Assembly: GCF_001006005.1 (NCBI RefSeq)
Contig: NZ_CP011254.1
Location: 5,704,001 to 5,768,000 of the forward strand
Direction of reading: 5' to 3'
Length of the DNA: 64,000 nucleotides
Source: Serratia fonticola
Lineage (GTDB): Bacteria; Pseudomonadota; Gammaproteobacteria; Enterobacterales; Enterobacteriaceae
The notes below the pieces were generated by a model that saw only the letters and a program-made list of their open reading frames with translations, was not told the origin of the DNA and ran no database searches. Below, in pieces: positions 1-7,316 of this stretch. The position numbers and the translations under genes were made by a program. Positions within the stretch are counted from its first letter, which is position 1; every line of letters begins with the position of its first letter.

Positions 1-83
1 CAGAGGATCAAATAACTTAGCCGCGTCAAATGAACGCAGTGCCGGGTCCTGTTTACATATCCCTTGTTCAGCAGCTTTTCCAT
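1..83 (-). CDS. Fimbrial usher, N-terminal start only (partial)
   Basis: An ATG directly after a TAA stop opens a frame that runs off the left edge of the window; 27 codons are visible. They begin MEKLLNKGYVNRTRH and turn hydrophobic (LSYLIL), as expected for the start of a signal peptide. GGAA lies a few bases upstream as a ribosome site. The position after a fimbrial subunit and a chaperone on the same strand is where an outer-membrane usher (FimD/PapC family) is expected. Identity is inferred from context because no conserved usher domain lies inside the window. A 15-codon ORF sits between the chaperone stop and this start and may only be spacer. Confidence 0.5.
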   Translation of the reverse strand, partial: MEKLLNKGYVNRTRHCVHLTRLSYLIL

Positions 84-140
84 TTACTCGTTTCCAATAT
101 GTTGACGCAGCGGATCTTGAAATTTACCCATCAGTTGGCT

Positions 141-812
141 TTACAGTGAGGCCTGGTAAGCTTCACTGGTGCCACCGTAGTCATTGATGATTTCCCAACT
201 GACTTGACTCCCGGCACTGACAGCTGGCAGCGTCATGGTTTGTGTGGCGCCGGGGGCAACCATCGGAAAGTCGGGAATATCTTTTCCACCGACTTTCACC
301 GAAAAGAAGGTCACGTAATGGGCGGAGTTGTTGGTGGCTTTCAGGGTATTGCCACTCCGCTGCCATTTGATGTCCTTTGCAGACTGCTCCAGCGTGCCTT
401 TAATCCCTTTTGGGCGATAAATCAGCTTGATGCGCGTCTTCACTGCGATTTGTAACGTGTTATCCCGTTTTTCACTGGATGGAATAGACTTTATGTTCAA
501 CCAAAACAGGGACTCTTTATCTTCTGGCAGGTTTCCTCCTGCGCGAACGACGCGTAATACGTTATTCTGCTTACCATCCAGGCGGAATAAGGGTGGCGTG
601 ATAATAAAGGGGGCTTTAGCCTCGCCGCCTTCTTGAGTGTCAACCCAGGACTGGATCAAATAAGGTGTTTTGTCGGGATTGCTGACATTTAATGCCGCTT
701 CTTTTTTAGCCCCGTCATAAACCAGGCGAGTCCCGCCCACCACCACACCGGCGGTTGCACTAAATGCGGTGGCAAACAAACCCGCCACCAAGACTACTGA
801 CAATAACTTCAT
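141..812 (-). CDS. Periplasmic fimbrial chaperone (PapD/FimC family)
   Basis: A protein of 223 residues with an N-terminal signal peptide (about residues 1-21, ending ATAG). The two-domain immunoglobulin-like PapD family is recognisable: a basic residue near position 29 (GTRLVYDG), the family signature FWLNIKSIP at 103-111, and KLIYRPKG near 129-136. Such chaperones bind fimbrial subunits in the periplasm by donor-strand complementation and hand them to the usher. AGGAAG precedes the ATG. It lies downstream of the major subunit gene and upstream of the usher start, so it belongs to a subunit-chaperone-usher operon. Confidence 0.93.
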   Translation of the reverse strand: MKLLSVVLVAGLFATAFSATAGVVVGGTRLVYDGAKKEAALNVSNPDKTPYLIQSWVDTQEGGEAKAPFIITPPLFRLDGKQNNVLRVVRAGGNLPEDKESLFWLNIKSIPSSEKRDNTLQIAVKTRIKLIYRPKGIKGTLEQSAKDIKWQRSGNTLKATNNSAHYVTFFSVKVGGKDIPDFPMVAPGATQTMTLPAVSAGSQVSWEIINDYGGTSEAYQASL

Positions 813-1021
813 GTGTACTTCCTATCTGAGAATATGAATAAGCGTTGAATAAAAGATAAGCACGGAGAGAGGGACAGACCGGCTTATGCTTTAGTTAATG
901 CTCATTGCGCGTAATGACACGGCACATAAAAATGACGCGTGGTGTTAATGAAGAACGCGAGCAATGTGGGCTTTTCAGTCCGGGTGCCAAGTGCTGTAAA
1001 GCCGGGTTGGCGGTCCTGGTT

Positions 1022-1053
1022 AAAGCAGGCCGGTATAAATACCGACCTGCTTT
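1022..1053 (-). terminator. Hairpin between fimbrial subunit and chaperone genes
   Basis: An inverted repeat with arms AAAGCAGG and CGGTAT pairs with ATACCG and CCTGCTTT, with one internal mismatch. It lies 37 bases after the subunit stop. There is no long T run on the minus strand, so it is more likely a partial terminator or an mRNA-stabilising hairpin that lowers chaperone and usher expression relative to the major subunit. Confidence 0.6.
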
Positions 1054-1089
1054 TATCAAGACATCTTTGCCAGGCAAAGAAAATCCGGA

Positions 1090-1611
1090 TTAATTGTAAA
1101 TAATAGAGAACTGCACAGACGCGTTCGCAACGCCGGGTTGGATATCGGCGCTCAGCGCTTTATAACGTGCGGTGAAATTCAGGTCGGTTTCAGTACCTAC
1201 GCCCGCGGTCAGTGCATAAGGCGCGGAGTTGGTGAATAAATTAACCACCTTCTGGCTGGCGTCAGACAACTCAATGCCTACGCCGCTTGCGCCACCTGGG
1301 GTCAAGGCCAGCACGCTGTTGTCATTGTCAACGCTGTTCCCGTCAAACTTGACGGTCGCCGTTGTTGCTCCCGCAGGGCAGTCTTTCAACACCAGCTTGA
1401 ATTGGGTTGCGGAAGAATAGCTGCCTGCGCCGCTAAACGAGGTTGCAGCAACTTTACCGAGTGTTACCTGCAGGTTTTGCGCAGTGCTGTCGACGATACA
1501 GGCAGAATCCGTGATTTCACCGACAAAATTTACCGTGCCATCGGCAGCATAAACGGACGATGCCAGAACACCGGAAGCAACCAAGGCGAGTGTAATTAAA
1601 GTCTTTTTCAT
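1090..1611 (-). CDS. Major type 1-like fimbrial subunit (FimA family)
   Basis: A pilin of 173 residues. The chosen ATG gives a clean signal peptide (MKKTLITLALVASG, cleavage after VYA near residue 22) and has GGA about ten bases upstream; an upstream in-frame ATG (ends at 1623) would add only four residues. Two cysteines at 38 and 78 can form the conserved pilin disulfide, and the C-terminus (QFSIIYN) carries the penultimate tyrosine of the donor-strand motif read by chaperones. It is the first gene of the minus-strand fimbrial operon. The 269 bases upstream, as far as the LuxR gene, should hold its promoter. I saw no invertible-element repeats there. Confidence 0.9.
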   Translation of the reverse strand: MKKTLITLALVASGVLASSVYAADGTVNFVGEITDSACIVDSTAQNLQVTLGKVAATSFSGAGSYSSATQFKLVLKDCPAGATTATVKFDGNSVDNDNSVLALTPGGASGVGIELSDASQKVVNLFTNSAPYALTAGVGTETDLNFTARYKALSADIQPGVANASVQFSIIYN

Positions 1612-1880
1612 TTTTAAATCCATTAAAGTATGTGATAAGTACATATTGGCAAACATATTGTTGCCCGGGTGGTATAAACAACCTCACCATTGATAGCGCA
1701 TTAGTATTTCGCCCATGTAACAAGGCTATACTTTTGAGCAATCATTGCATCAGGTTGGTAAAAATAGTGTCATCTTATTTAAGTCAACTACAGCATCTAC
1801 AAAACTCCTTTTATTGCAATTGCCGGAAACTTATCCAGCAACAGATATCCTCCGATAATTTAAAAAACATTGACAACCGG

Positions 1881-2435
1881 TTAGTGAGATCTTTGCATTT
1901 GTAGTCTGTTCTGATAGCTTCCGTAGATCAGTATGGCCCGTGAATTTAACCCCGTGAGACCCAGTTTCTTTAATGCGTTCAACTTATGGGCGCTGACAGT
2001 TTTTTCAGATATTCGCATTTCTCTGGAGATGGCATGGTTTTTTTTACCTTTTAATAATTTATCCATGATCTCCACTTCACGAAGCGTCAGATCTTTCAAA
2101 CAGTCCTTTACCTTCAGATTCAAGATGTATTTTATGATGCGTGGAAACTCATGTGTCGCCGTTTTTTTTGACAGAACACCATCAGCCCACATATCGGATG
2201 GCGTGTTCCCATCAATCAATTGGATGACACGCCTGTTCTCGACCCCAGCAAACAACAGTACATTATGGATCAAGTTTCTATTGTTTGATGACAGTAGAAT
2301 GATGTCGTTCTGCTGTGAGTTAACAGGGCGATTAAGTTTATGTATATCAATGGTGGCCACTTGGTATCCAGAGTGCGTCAACAACGCTTGAGCCCCCAAT
2401 ACAAAATAGCTATCATCAGAAATTATAGTAATCAT
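1881..2435 (-). CDS. LuxR-type transcription regulator beside fimbrial operon
   Basis: A protein of 184 residues. Residues about 116-165 form a LuxR/GerE helix-turn-helix (LTLREVEIMDKLLKG, then ISEKTVSAHK). The N-terminal part resembles a response-regulator receiver fold, but the strand that should end in the phosphorylated aspartate reads IILLSSNN, with no Asp. This suggests a degenerate receiver not controlled by phosphorylation, as in some fimbrial regulators of the FimZ/FimW/RcsB type. It lies upstream of the pilin gene on the same strand and probably controls it. GGAA lies about eight bases before the ATG. Confidence 0.82.
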   Translation of the reverse strand: MITIISDDSYFVLGAQALLTHSGYQVATIDIHKLNRPVNSQQNDIILLSSNNRNLIHNVLLFAGVENRRVIQLIDGNTPSDMWADGVLSKKTATHEFPRIIKYILNLKVKDCLKDLTLREVEIMDKLLKGKKNHAISREMRISEKTVSAHKLNALKKLGLTGLNSRAILIYGSYQNRLQMQRSH

Positions 2436-2473
2436 ACATTAAGTTCCATTGCTCAATATCAGGATCCTTTCCC

Positions 2474-2863
2474 CTACATTTTTTCACCATAAATCAATGT
2501 GATGATTTCTTTATCAATAATGTAACCCTGAGCCCTCACGCGCTCAATAAAGTGAGCGGAAATACCAAAAGCACAAAGTTTTTGACTCAGTGTGTTGATG
2601 ACTTGCCACAGTCGTTGTCTGGATGAACTCAACCCTTGAGCATCCCAAACATTTAGCATGATATCATCATCCTGGATAATGTGTTGTTGCGCATTATCCA
2701 AGATGTAGATTAATAATTGCATCATGGTTTTTCTTAAATGCACGACTTTGATGCCAGATGCTTCTTTATTTTTATCAGAAACCATATAGACCAGGCATTT
2801 ATGCCGTATATCCACATAGATATCGCAACCAATGCGATAGCCGTATAAAGTCCTTTTCCCCAT
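2474..2863 (-). CDS. CadC-like winged-helix transcription regulator
   Basis: A protein of 129 residues from an ATG preceded by GAGG at eight bases; the longer frame starts with TTG. The sequence resembles the OmpR/CadC-type winged helix (Trans_reg_C): GYRIGCDIYVD as the N-terminal strands, LRKTMMQLLIYILDN as a helix, and SSSRQRLWQVINTLSQKL followed by ERVRAQGYII as recognition helix and wing. No membrane segment follows, so this is only the DNA-binding module. It lies 38 bases before the LuxR-type gene and is probably co-transcribed with it. Its role in fimbrial control is inferred from position. Confidence 0.75.
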   Translation of the reverse strand: MGKRTLYGYRIGCDIYVDIRHKCLVYMVSDKNKEASGIKVVHLRKTMMQLLIYILDNAQQHIIQDDDIMLNVWDAQGLSSSRQRLWQVINTLSQKLCAFGISAHFIERVRAQGYIIDKEIITLIYGEKM

Positions 2864-3485
2864 GTGTAAAACCTCGAACAACGTGCGCTATCATACCCCA
2901 CGACATACATCCTGATTAAGAGTGGCCATTCTAAGGCTATGAAATACGTCTTTTCAAATCGATTTGAAAGAAAGAACTTAAACCTACAGCGCATCATATA
3001 AATGGCTTTTTACTCCACGTATCACAAGGAAGCACTTACTTATAACCACCATTACTCACCAACACGATACTATATATCGAATGTAACTTGAGGTTATCAA
3101 TAAAACATATGCAATATGTTTTTCATGTTTTTTAGTTAAAAAAACTACATTTTCCTGCGTAGTTATCATCATGCAGACATCGTTGCACTTATCTCGCTAC
3201 TCTTGTGACAGGAGCTGTAATGCACGTCTTTTCCTAGTCTGTTGCCCGCCATCCGTGGTTCGCTGTGAAAAATATTACGATCCAAAAGATACCAATGATA
3301 GCTAAATCCGTTAAATCAGAGTCTAAATCAGACTGGGATTATTCTTATGTATTGATTGCCGGGAAAATTACAGTTGAATAAACCAAGCATACTAATCAGT
3401 ATCCAATTGAAATATATAAATAAAAGCACAACAACCTCCAGTTGGTTGAATTTGATGCACAATAACTGGCCTTTGAGGTTTACTC
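2864..3485 (+). other. AT-rich stretch without a convincing gene
   Basis: About 620 bases, rich in A and T, upstream of the winged-helix gene. It should contain that gene's promoter. The only notable frame is a 28-codon plus-strand ORF at 3295-3381 with no ribosome site; I do not call it a gene. No RNA gene or strong hairpin was seen. Confidence 0.5.
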
Positions 3486-3610
3486 ATGGCTAGCGTTCAT
3501 ATTCACTGCCCCCTTTGGCAGTCTGCTCTGGCCGTAGGCAGAACCCGAAAAGCTGTGACAGACTTTGTTGTCACGTTTTTCTGTTCGCATGCCCCCCATG
3601 AAGCTCGTAA
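3486..3610 (+). mobile_element. IS1-family insA remnant
   Basis: The reading frame starts MASVHIHCP-WQSA, matching the start of InsA proteins of IS1-type elements, which have a zinc-finger pattern CPxCxS. A second frame then gives CDRLCCHVFL, like the DRFRCRDCHRVFQL part of the same proteins. The first frame resumes with HEARK, like YEARKPG. The order is right but the frame shifts repeatedly and bases are missing, so this is a decayed fragment of the 5' part of insA. No insB and no intact inverted repeats are visible. Identification is by memory of the family. Confidence 0.5.
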
Positions 3611-3673
3611 ACAAAATGAGGACAGTCCCTTTCATTTGCCAATATGCTTAAAGGGGACTAACAGGGGGAAATC

Positions 3674-3869
3674 ATTACCAGCGGAAGTACTTCTGATACC
3701 ACTTTCAATATAAAACCCCACTTCTCCCTTCATCTAACATTTTAAAATCGTTACTTTGGACCACAGATAAATGCACGAAGACATCTTTGCTGCCATCAGC
3801 AGGAGAGAGAAAACTAAAACCTTTCCCTGCATCAAACCATTTTACTAAACCAGTCACTTCATCAGGCAT
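3674..3869 (-). pseudogene. Frameshifted CspA-family cold-shock gene
   Basis: From an ATG with AAAGGAAG upstream, the frame encodes 54 residues typical of CspA proteins: [13 protein letters not shown], then [17 protein letters not shown]1 reads KGFSF rather than KGFGF. After DEG the frame runs into a stop at 3705. In the next frame the sequence continues [15 protein letters not shown], which aligns with the missing C-terminal part (family: VxFxIESGxKGPxAxNV). A one-base deletion near 3720 explains this. The intact family length is about 70 residues, so this is a recently broken paralogue. It lies beside other gene debris. Confidence 0.8.
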
Positions 3870-4102
3870 GGAGACTTCCTTTAATTTAGAGCCACTCAAT
3901 GTATCGCGGGATGCTGCAGCAGAAATCCTTATCCTTTTTGTAGTTTCGATCCCTCTGGGCCGTATAGTTTTGGCCGCCGGAAAAATCTGGGACTCCGGCG
4001 TAGAACCCCGTCTAGCCAATCCGTGCAAAATGGTTCAGTATCTGGCGGAATTTTTTCGACATCGCAAATGACGATCTTCTGAATATATTTAGCTACGATT
4101 AA
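3870..4102 (+). other. Intergenic stretch between two pseudogenes
   Basis: Open frames exist on both strands here, but none has a ribosome site or recognisable protein motifs. The part nearest the cspA-like pseudogene is its former 5' leader. The rest is probably island debris continuous with the DUF4942 remnant that follows. Confidence 0.4.
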
Positions 4103-4318
4103 CCGCTGGCTGATAATCGTAGCGATATCACCACGCGACTCTATGAACATATCTGTGCCAGTCGGCAAATGGCGAAGGTGTATGAAGATGAGTATTTTTC
4201 GATCAAATATTGTATGAAGGGCTCGGCACATCTGACGTTTAGAAAACCGGGGCTGGTTGAAAAGATGAATGACATCGTGACAAAACATTTTCCAGGGATG
4301 TTAGCATCACGATTATGA
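4103..4318 (+). pseudogene. C-terminal remnant of a DUF4942 island protein
   Basis: An open frame of 71 codons without a start begins just after an in-frame TAA. It reads DNRSDITTRLYEH, then YEDEYFSIKY, then GSAHLTFRKP and HFPGMLASRL before its stop. This matches the C-terminal end of DUF4942 proteins, which are carried by genomic islands and P4-like elements in enterobacteria. The rest of the gene is missing. It sits 214 bases from a tRNA-Ser gene, a usual integration site, so it is probably left over from an excised or decayed island. The family assignment is from recall of the motif. Confidence 0.65.
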
Positions 4319-4494
4319 TGGCGGAGAACGGATTAGCCTCCCAATCTCACCCTGCTACCTCTCCCACCCTTGACCATCAATGGAACCGGAAGAGCGCACA
4401 GTGAATGACGGGTCCCTCAAATACCGGCCCAATACCAGGTAAGCAAGGGCAAGGGCAGTCAACATTCGATGGCATACTAAACATCGGCACAAAC

Positions 4495-4524
4495 AAAAAA
4501 CCCCAAGCTCTTACGAGCTTGGGG
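4495..4524 (-). terminator. Rho-independent terminator of tRNA-Ser
   Basis: A perfect stem CCCCAAGCTC/GAGCTTGGGG with a four-base loop, followed on the minus strand by TTTTTT. It starts nine bases after the CCA end of the tRNA gene. Confidence 0.95.
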
Positions 4525-4532
4525 TCTGTATT

Positions 4533-4620
4533 TGGCGGAAGGACAGAGATTCGAACTCTGGGAGCTGTTACACTCGACGGTTTTCAAGACCGTTGCCTTA
4601 AACCACTCGGCCATCCTTCC
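4533..4620 (-). tRNA. serT: tRNA-Ser (anticodon UGA)
   Basis: An 88-base gene reading GGAAGGATGGCCGAG at the 5' end and CTGTCCTTCCGCCA at the 3' end, with encoded CCA. The acceptor stem GGAAGGA pairs with TCCTTCC. The anticodon loop CTTGAAA sits in the stem ACGGT/ACCGT and gives UGA. The T arm carries GTTCGAATC. A long variable arm (GAGTGTAACAGCTC) is present, as in all serine tRNAs. E. coli serT has the same anticodon. The flanking terminator and promoter indicate a single-gene unit. Confidence 0.97.
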
Positions 4621-4631
4621 AATGGGCGCAG

Positions 4632-4660
4632 ATATTAACGGTACCGTTATGAAATGTCTA
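4632..4660 (-). promoter_or_regulatory. Promoter of tRNA-Ser
   Basis: On the minus strand, TAGACA (-35) and TAATAT (-10) are separated by 17 bases, ending 11 bases before the mature tRNA 5' end. A 14-base palindrome (TAACGGTACCGTTA, 4635-4648) lies within the spacer and overlaps the -10. A larger inverted repeat, CGTTTTGACG/CGTCAAAACG with a 10-base loop, follows upstream at 4662-4691. Confidence 0.7.
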
Positions 4661-4723
4661 TCGTTTTGACGTAAAAAAATGCGTCAAAACGCTCGTTTGC
4701 TTAAATTTCAGGCCGATTGCAGT

Positions 4724-4757
4724 TAAAAAAACCAGAGCCCCGCATCAGCGAGGCTCT
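4724..4757 (-). terminator. Terminator after osmE
   Basis: On the minus strand an AGAGCC/GGCTCT stem is extended by partly paired CGC and GCG, then followed by GGTTTTTTT. It lies just downstream of the osmE stop codon. Confidence 0.85.
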
Positions 4758-4778
4758 TTTCGGGCAATAAACAGGCAG

Positions 4779-5108
4779 TTATTTAGGTTGGGTATCGTAC
4801 TCTGAACAACTCTGATAACCCTTGTTCATCACGTGGCCCGTGTCGTTGAAGCTGACAAAATAGGTCTGAGCTTTACCATCCCGTGGTGCCACGGCATAAG
4901 TATCACAGGTACCCTGCGCATGGATCAGGCTGGCTGAGGTTGATGGTGGCCCGGCAATTGCGCGTACTTGCTGTTTCGTCATCCCGACTTTTACATCGCT
5001 TACCACAGGCTCGTTAACATAGCTCGCGGCCCTGTCGTAAGTGGTACACCCAGTCAGTACGGTAAATAGCGCCGCAGTGCATCCGGCCAAAACCAGTTTC
5101 ATTGTCAT
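4779..5108 (-). CDS. osmE: Osmotically inducible lipoprotein OsmE
   Basis: A lipoprotein of 109 residues. The signal peptide ends in the lipobox LTGC with the lipidated cysteine at residue 21. The body matches E. coli OsmE closely: PVVSDVKVGMTKQQV, then GPPS, then IHAQGTC and GYQSCSEYDT. The protein belongs to the SmpA/BamE-like fold of small outer-envelope lipoproteins. In E. coli it is induced by osmotic stress and stationary phase; its exact molecular task is not established. AGGAG lies eight bases before the first ATG, which decides the start. It has its own terminator and appears monocistronic. Confidence 0.95.
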   Translation of the reverse strand: MTMKLVLAGCTAALFTVLTGCTTYDRAASYVNEPVVSDVKVGMTKQQVRAIAGPPSTSASLIHAQGTCDTYAVAPRDGKAQTYFVSFNDTGHVMNKGYQSCSEYDTQPK

Positions 5109-5186
5109 AGCTTATCTCCTTAGCATGCTTATTGTCATCTAAGTGTAGAAGCTAAAAGGCTTTTATGCCAATAATGCGTTACGCTG

Positions 5187-5603
5187 TTAATAGTTGGCCC
5201 AGATACCCGGCGTCACCAGTTCCAACAGATGACCATCCGGATCGCGGAAATAAATACTCTCCGCGCCCTGCTCCCAACGCATACGCCCTTCTATCTCAAC
5301 ACCGTGTTCGGCCAACTGCTGCTCCCACAGGGCTAGCTGAGCCTTGCTCACGGCCAAACCAAGATGTTGTGGGCCGCTGCCGTCATGAGGGGGAATATAA
5401 CCTCCCGGATAGTGAGCACCGTTCAGCGAATCTCCGGCAACAAACAGCAGCAACACGCTTTGATCGGAGATGTTATAGGCTCGGAAACGATCGTTCGCGA
5501 CCATCGCTGGCAGTTGTAACACCTGCTGATAAAAGGCTGCGGCACGTTCGATATCGTTAACATACAGCACCGTCTCAATCACACGCTCAATCTTAAGCTC
5601 CAT
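5187..5603 (-). CDS. VOC-family (glyoxalase/dioxygenase-fold) protein
   Basis: A protein of 138 residues, from an ATG preceded by GGAGG at five bases; the longer frame begins with TTG. The vicinal oxygen chelate fold is indicated by the paired beta-alpha-beta pattern: IETVLYVNDIERAAAFYQQVL in the first half and LGLAVSKAQLALWEQQLAEHG with IYFRDPDGHLLELVTPG in the second. The histidine of PQHLGLAV and the glutamates in IETVLYV and LLELVTPG are the usual metal ligands. The substrate cannot be inferred; relatives include glyoxalase I, ring-cleavage dioxygenases and fosfomycin-modifying enzymes. It lies between osmE and ompC on the same strand. Confidence 0.88.
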   Translation of the reverse strand: MELKIERVIETVLYVNDIERAAAFYQQVLQLPAMVANDRFRAYNISDQSVLLLFVAGDSLNGAHYPGGYIPPHDGSGPQHLGLAVSKAQLALWEQQLAEHGVEIEGRMRWEQGAESIYFRDPDGHLLELVTPGIWANY

Positions 5604-5710
5604 ACCAACCTCCTGATTTATCAATTTATAAACAGGGTAGGCAGGTACGGACTCAGCAGAATAGCAATCAGTGCCGCGTGAAGATCAATCTGTGCGGCTG
5701 GTGAACGGGC

Positions 5711-5737
5711 AAAAAAAACGCGGCCCGAAGGCCGCGT
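5711..5737 (-). terminator. Terminator of ompC
   Basis: On the minus strand a CGCGGCC/GGCCGCG stem with a TTCG-type loop is followed by eight T residues. It lies 21 bases beyond the ompC stop codon. Confidence 0.95.
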
Positions 5738-5757
5738 GGTCACATTCACGGTATTGC

Positions 5758-6873
5758 TTAGAACTGGTAAACCAGGCCTACAGCAACCACGTCGTCGGTA
5801 TTGATACCGGCTTTGTCGGTAAATGTGTTGTCGTCCAGCAGGTTGATTTTGTAGTCAACGTAGGTGGACATGTTTTTGTTGAAGTAGTAGGTCGCGCCCA
5901 CATCAACATATTTCAGCAGATCTTGGTCGCCGTAACCGCCGCCAATGTCCTTGCCTTTAGACTGCAGGTACGCCACGGAAGGACGCAGGCCGAAGTCGAA
6001 CTGGTATTGTGCAACCACTTCAAAGTTCTGCGCCTTGTTCGCGTAACCGTACAGAGAGCTATTACTGTTGCCGAAACGGGTAGCATTGTAAGACTGGGTA
6101 TACATTGCTGCCAGGTAGACGTTGTTGGCGTCGTATTTCAGACCGCCGCTATAGCCTTCGGCTTTGTCACCACGACCCAAAATGGAAGAGGTGCCGTTAG
6201 GGCCACCGTTCTGATCGTTGGTACGGTCAGAGCTGAAGAATGCACCGGCAGCACTGATGCCATAGCCCAGATCGTAGGATACGGACATACCGTAGCCGTC
6301 ACCGTTCTGGTTCAGGACATCACGGCCATTGTTGCTTTCTTCACCGTTGCCGTTTTTACCCTGATACTGCAGGGCAAAGTTCAGGCCATCAACCAGACCG
6401 AAGAAGTTGTTGTTACGATAAGTCACAACACCGCTGGTACGTTGGAACAGGAAGTTGTCCGCGCCATAGGTATCGCCACCGAACTCAGGCAACACGTCGG
6501 TCCATGCGCCGATGTCATACATCACACCGTAGTTACGGCCGTAATCCAATGAGCCGTAATCGCCGAATTTCAGACCAGCGAAGCCCACACGGGTGAATGC
6601 GTCATTTTCGTCTTCAGTTTTGTTCAACTGAACCTGATATTCCCACTCACCATAACCGGTCAGTTGATCGTTGATCTGAGTTTCGCCACGCAGGCCAAAA
6701 CGCATGTAAGACTGATCGCCGTCGGTTTTATCGTTGTCGGAAAAATAGTGAAGACCATCGATTTTACCGAACAAATCCAGTTTATTGCCGTCTTTGTTGT
6801 AGATTTCTGCTGCACCTGCTGTGCCTGCCATCAACAGAGCTGGGACGATCAGGGAGAGTACTCGAAGTTTCAT
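5758..6873 (-). CDS. ompC: Outer membrane porin OmpC
   Basis: A general porin of 371 residues with a 21-residue signal peptide (ending GTAGA) and a mature start [10 protein letters not shown], which is standard for enterobacterial porins. The constriction loop L3 motif PEFGGD is at 129-134, and the final residue is the phenylalanine required for BAM assembly (GLVYQF). The trimeric 16-stranded barrel allows diffusion of small hydrophilic solutes. It lies next to micF and the rcs genes as in E. coli, which supports ompC over ompF. Upstream OmpR-type boxes are present. The surface loops (for example the Asn/Gly-rich [10 protein letters not shown] stretch) differ from E. coli, as is usual. Confidence 0.95.
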   Translation of the reverse strand: MKLRVLSLIVPALLMAGTAGAAEIYNKDGNKLDLFGKIDGLHYFSDNDKTDGDQSYMRFGLRGETQINDQLTGYGEWEYQVQLNKTEDENDAFTRVGFAGLKFGDYGSLDYGRNYGVMYDIGAWTDVLPEFGGDTYGADNFLFQRTSGVVTYRNNNFFGLVDGLNFALQYQGKNGNGEESNNGRDVLNQNGDGYGMSVSYDLGYGISAAGAFFSSDRTNDQNGGPNGTSSILGRGDKAEGYSGGLKYDANNVYLAAMYTQSYNATRFGNSNSSLYGYANKAQNFEVVAQYQFDFGLRPSVAYLQSKGKDIGGGYGDQDLLKYVDVGATYYFNKNMSTYVDYKINLLDDNTFTDKAGINTDDVVAVGLVYQF

Positions 6874-6985
6874 CGTTATTATCCTCTTAATTATGTCGAG
6901 CTACGGCCACTGCTCTTCTGAGCATTATTAGCGCGACTGTGAATCACCATTCTGGTAACAAGGGCTATATTAATCCAGAAAGAAA

Positions 6986-7043
6986 ATGATACCAAGTATC
7001 CGATAGTGTTTCATACCTATATTTAAAAGTTTCAAAATGTAAA
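6986..7043 (-). promoter_or_regulatory. OmpR boxes and promoter of ompC
   Basis: On the minus strand, 7043 to 7029 reads TTTACATTTTGAAAC, which is the core of the high-affinity C1 OmpR box of E. coli ompC. A second GAAAC follows about 20 bases later (near 7010), at the spacing of adjacent OmpR sites. TATCAT, ending at 6986, is a candidate -10. This implies control by EnvZ/OmpR osmosensing with a leader of roughly 110 bases. Confidence 0.75.
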
Positions 7044-7185
7044 TACTGGCGAACTTTAACAAAACCTTACCGACAAACCAAATAAAGCACCGAAAGATAA
7101 AAAAATAAATTAAACCTTATAAAACAACATAATATACAAATCTTTATAAAAATAAAGATAACAGTACAAAAGTATCAAATAATAA

Positions 7186-7227
7186 GCACGTTGTGCCAAA
7201 AACCGCTGCAATGCCAGGCGCTATAAT
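7186..7227 (+). promoter_or_regulatory. micF promoter with MarA/SoxS/Rob box
   Basis: TATAAT at 7222-7227 lies seven bases before the proposed micF start. GCACGTTGTGCCAAA at 7186-7200 fits the core marbox pattern GCACnnWnnRYYAAA at every defined position. It ends about 34 bases upstream of the start, the class II position in which MarA, SoxS or Rob contact RNA polymerase at the -35 region. No good -35 hexamer is visible, which suits an activator-dependent promoter. Confidence 0.65.
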
Positions 7228-7233
7228 CACCCC

Positions 7234-7316
7234 GCTATCATCATTATTTTCATTATTACCTTCATTATCCGTATGATAATTTTTGTAGTTACGACCGGCC
7301 TCTGGCCGGTTTTTTT
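7234..7316 (+). ncRNA. micF: MicF antisense small RNA
   Basis: About 83 nucleotides, divergent from ompC, as in E. coli. The 5' end GCTATCATCATTA is identical to the conserved MicF seed that pairs with the ompF leader, and the following U-rich stretch is similar. It ends in an ACCGGCC/GGCCGGT hairpin followed by seven T residues (terminator, 7293-7316). MicF works with Hfq to block ompF translation under stress or high osmolarity. The ompF target is not in this window. Confidence 0.92.

Noticed and set aside
1612..1880. Possible phase-variable invertible promoter of the first fimbrial operon
   Set aside because: No paired inverted repeats like those of fimS were found, and no fimB/fimE-type recombinase gene is nearby.
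3295..3381. A 28-codon ORF (MIAKSVKSESKSDWDYSY) in the AT-rich stretch
   Set aside because: No ribosome site, no known match and no context; retained only as a note in the intergenic entry.
3929..4288. A 119-codon minus-strand frame across the island debris
   Set aside because: It is antisense to the recognisable DUF4942 remnant, lacks a ribosome site and shows no family motif.
5671..6552. A 293-codon plus-strand frame opposite ompC
   Set aside because: It lies wholly antisense to a certain porin gene and its valine-rich sequence is what reverse porin codons produce.
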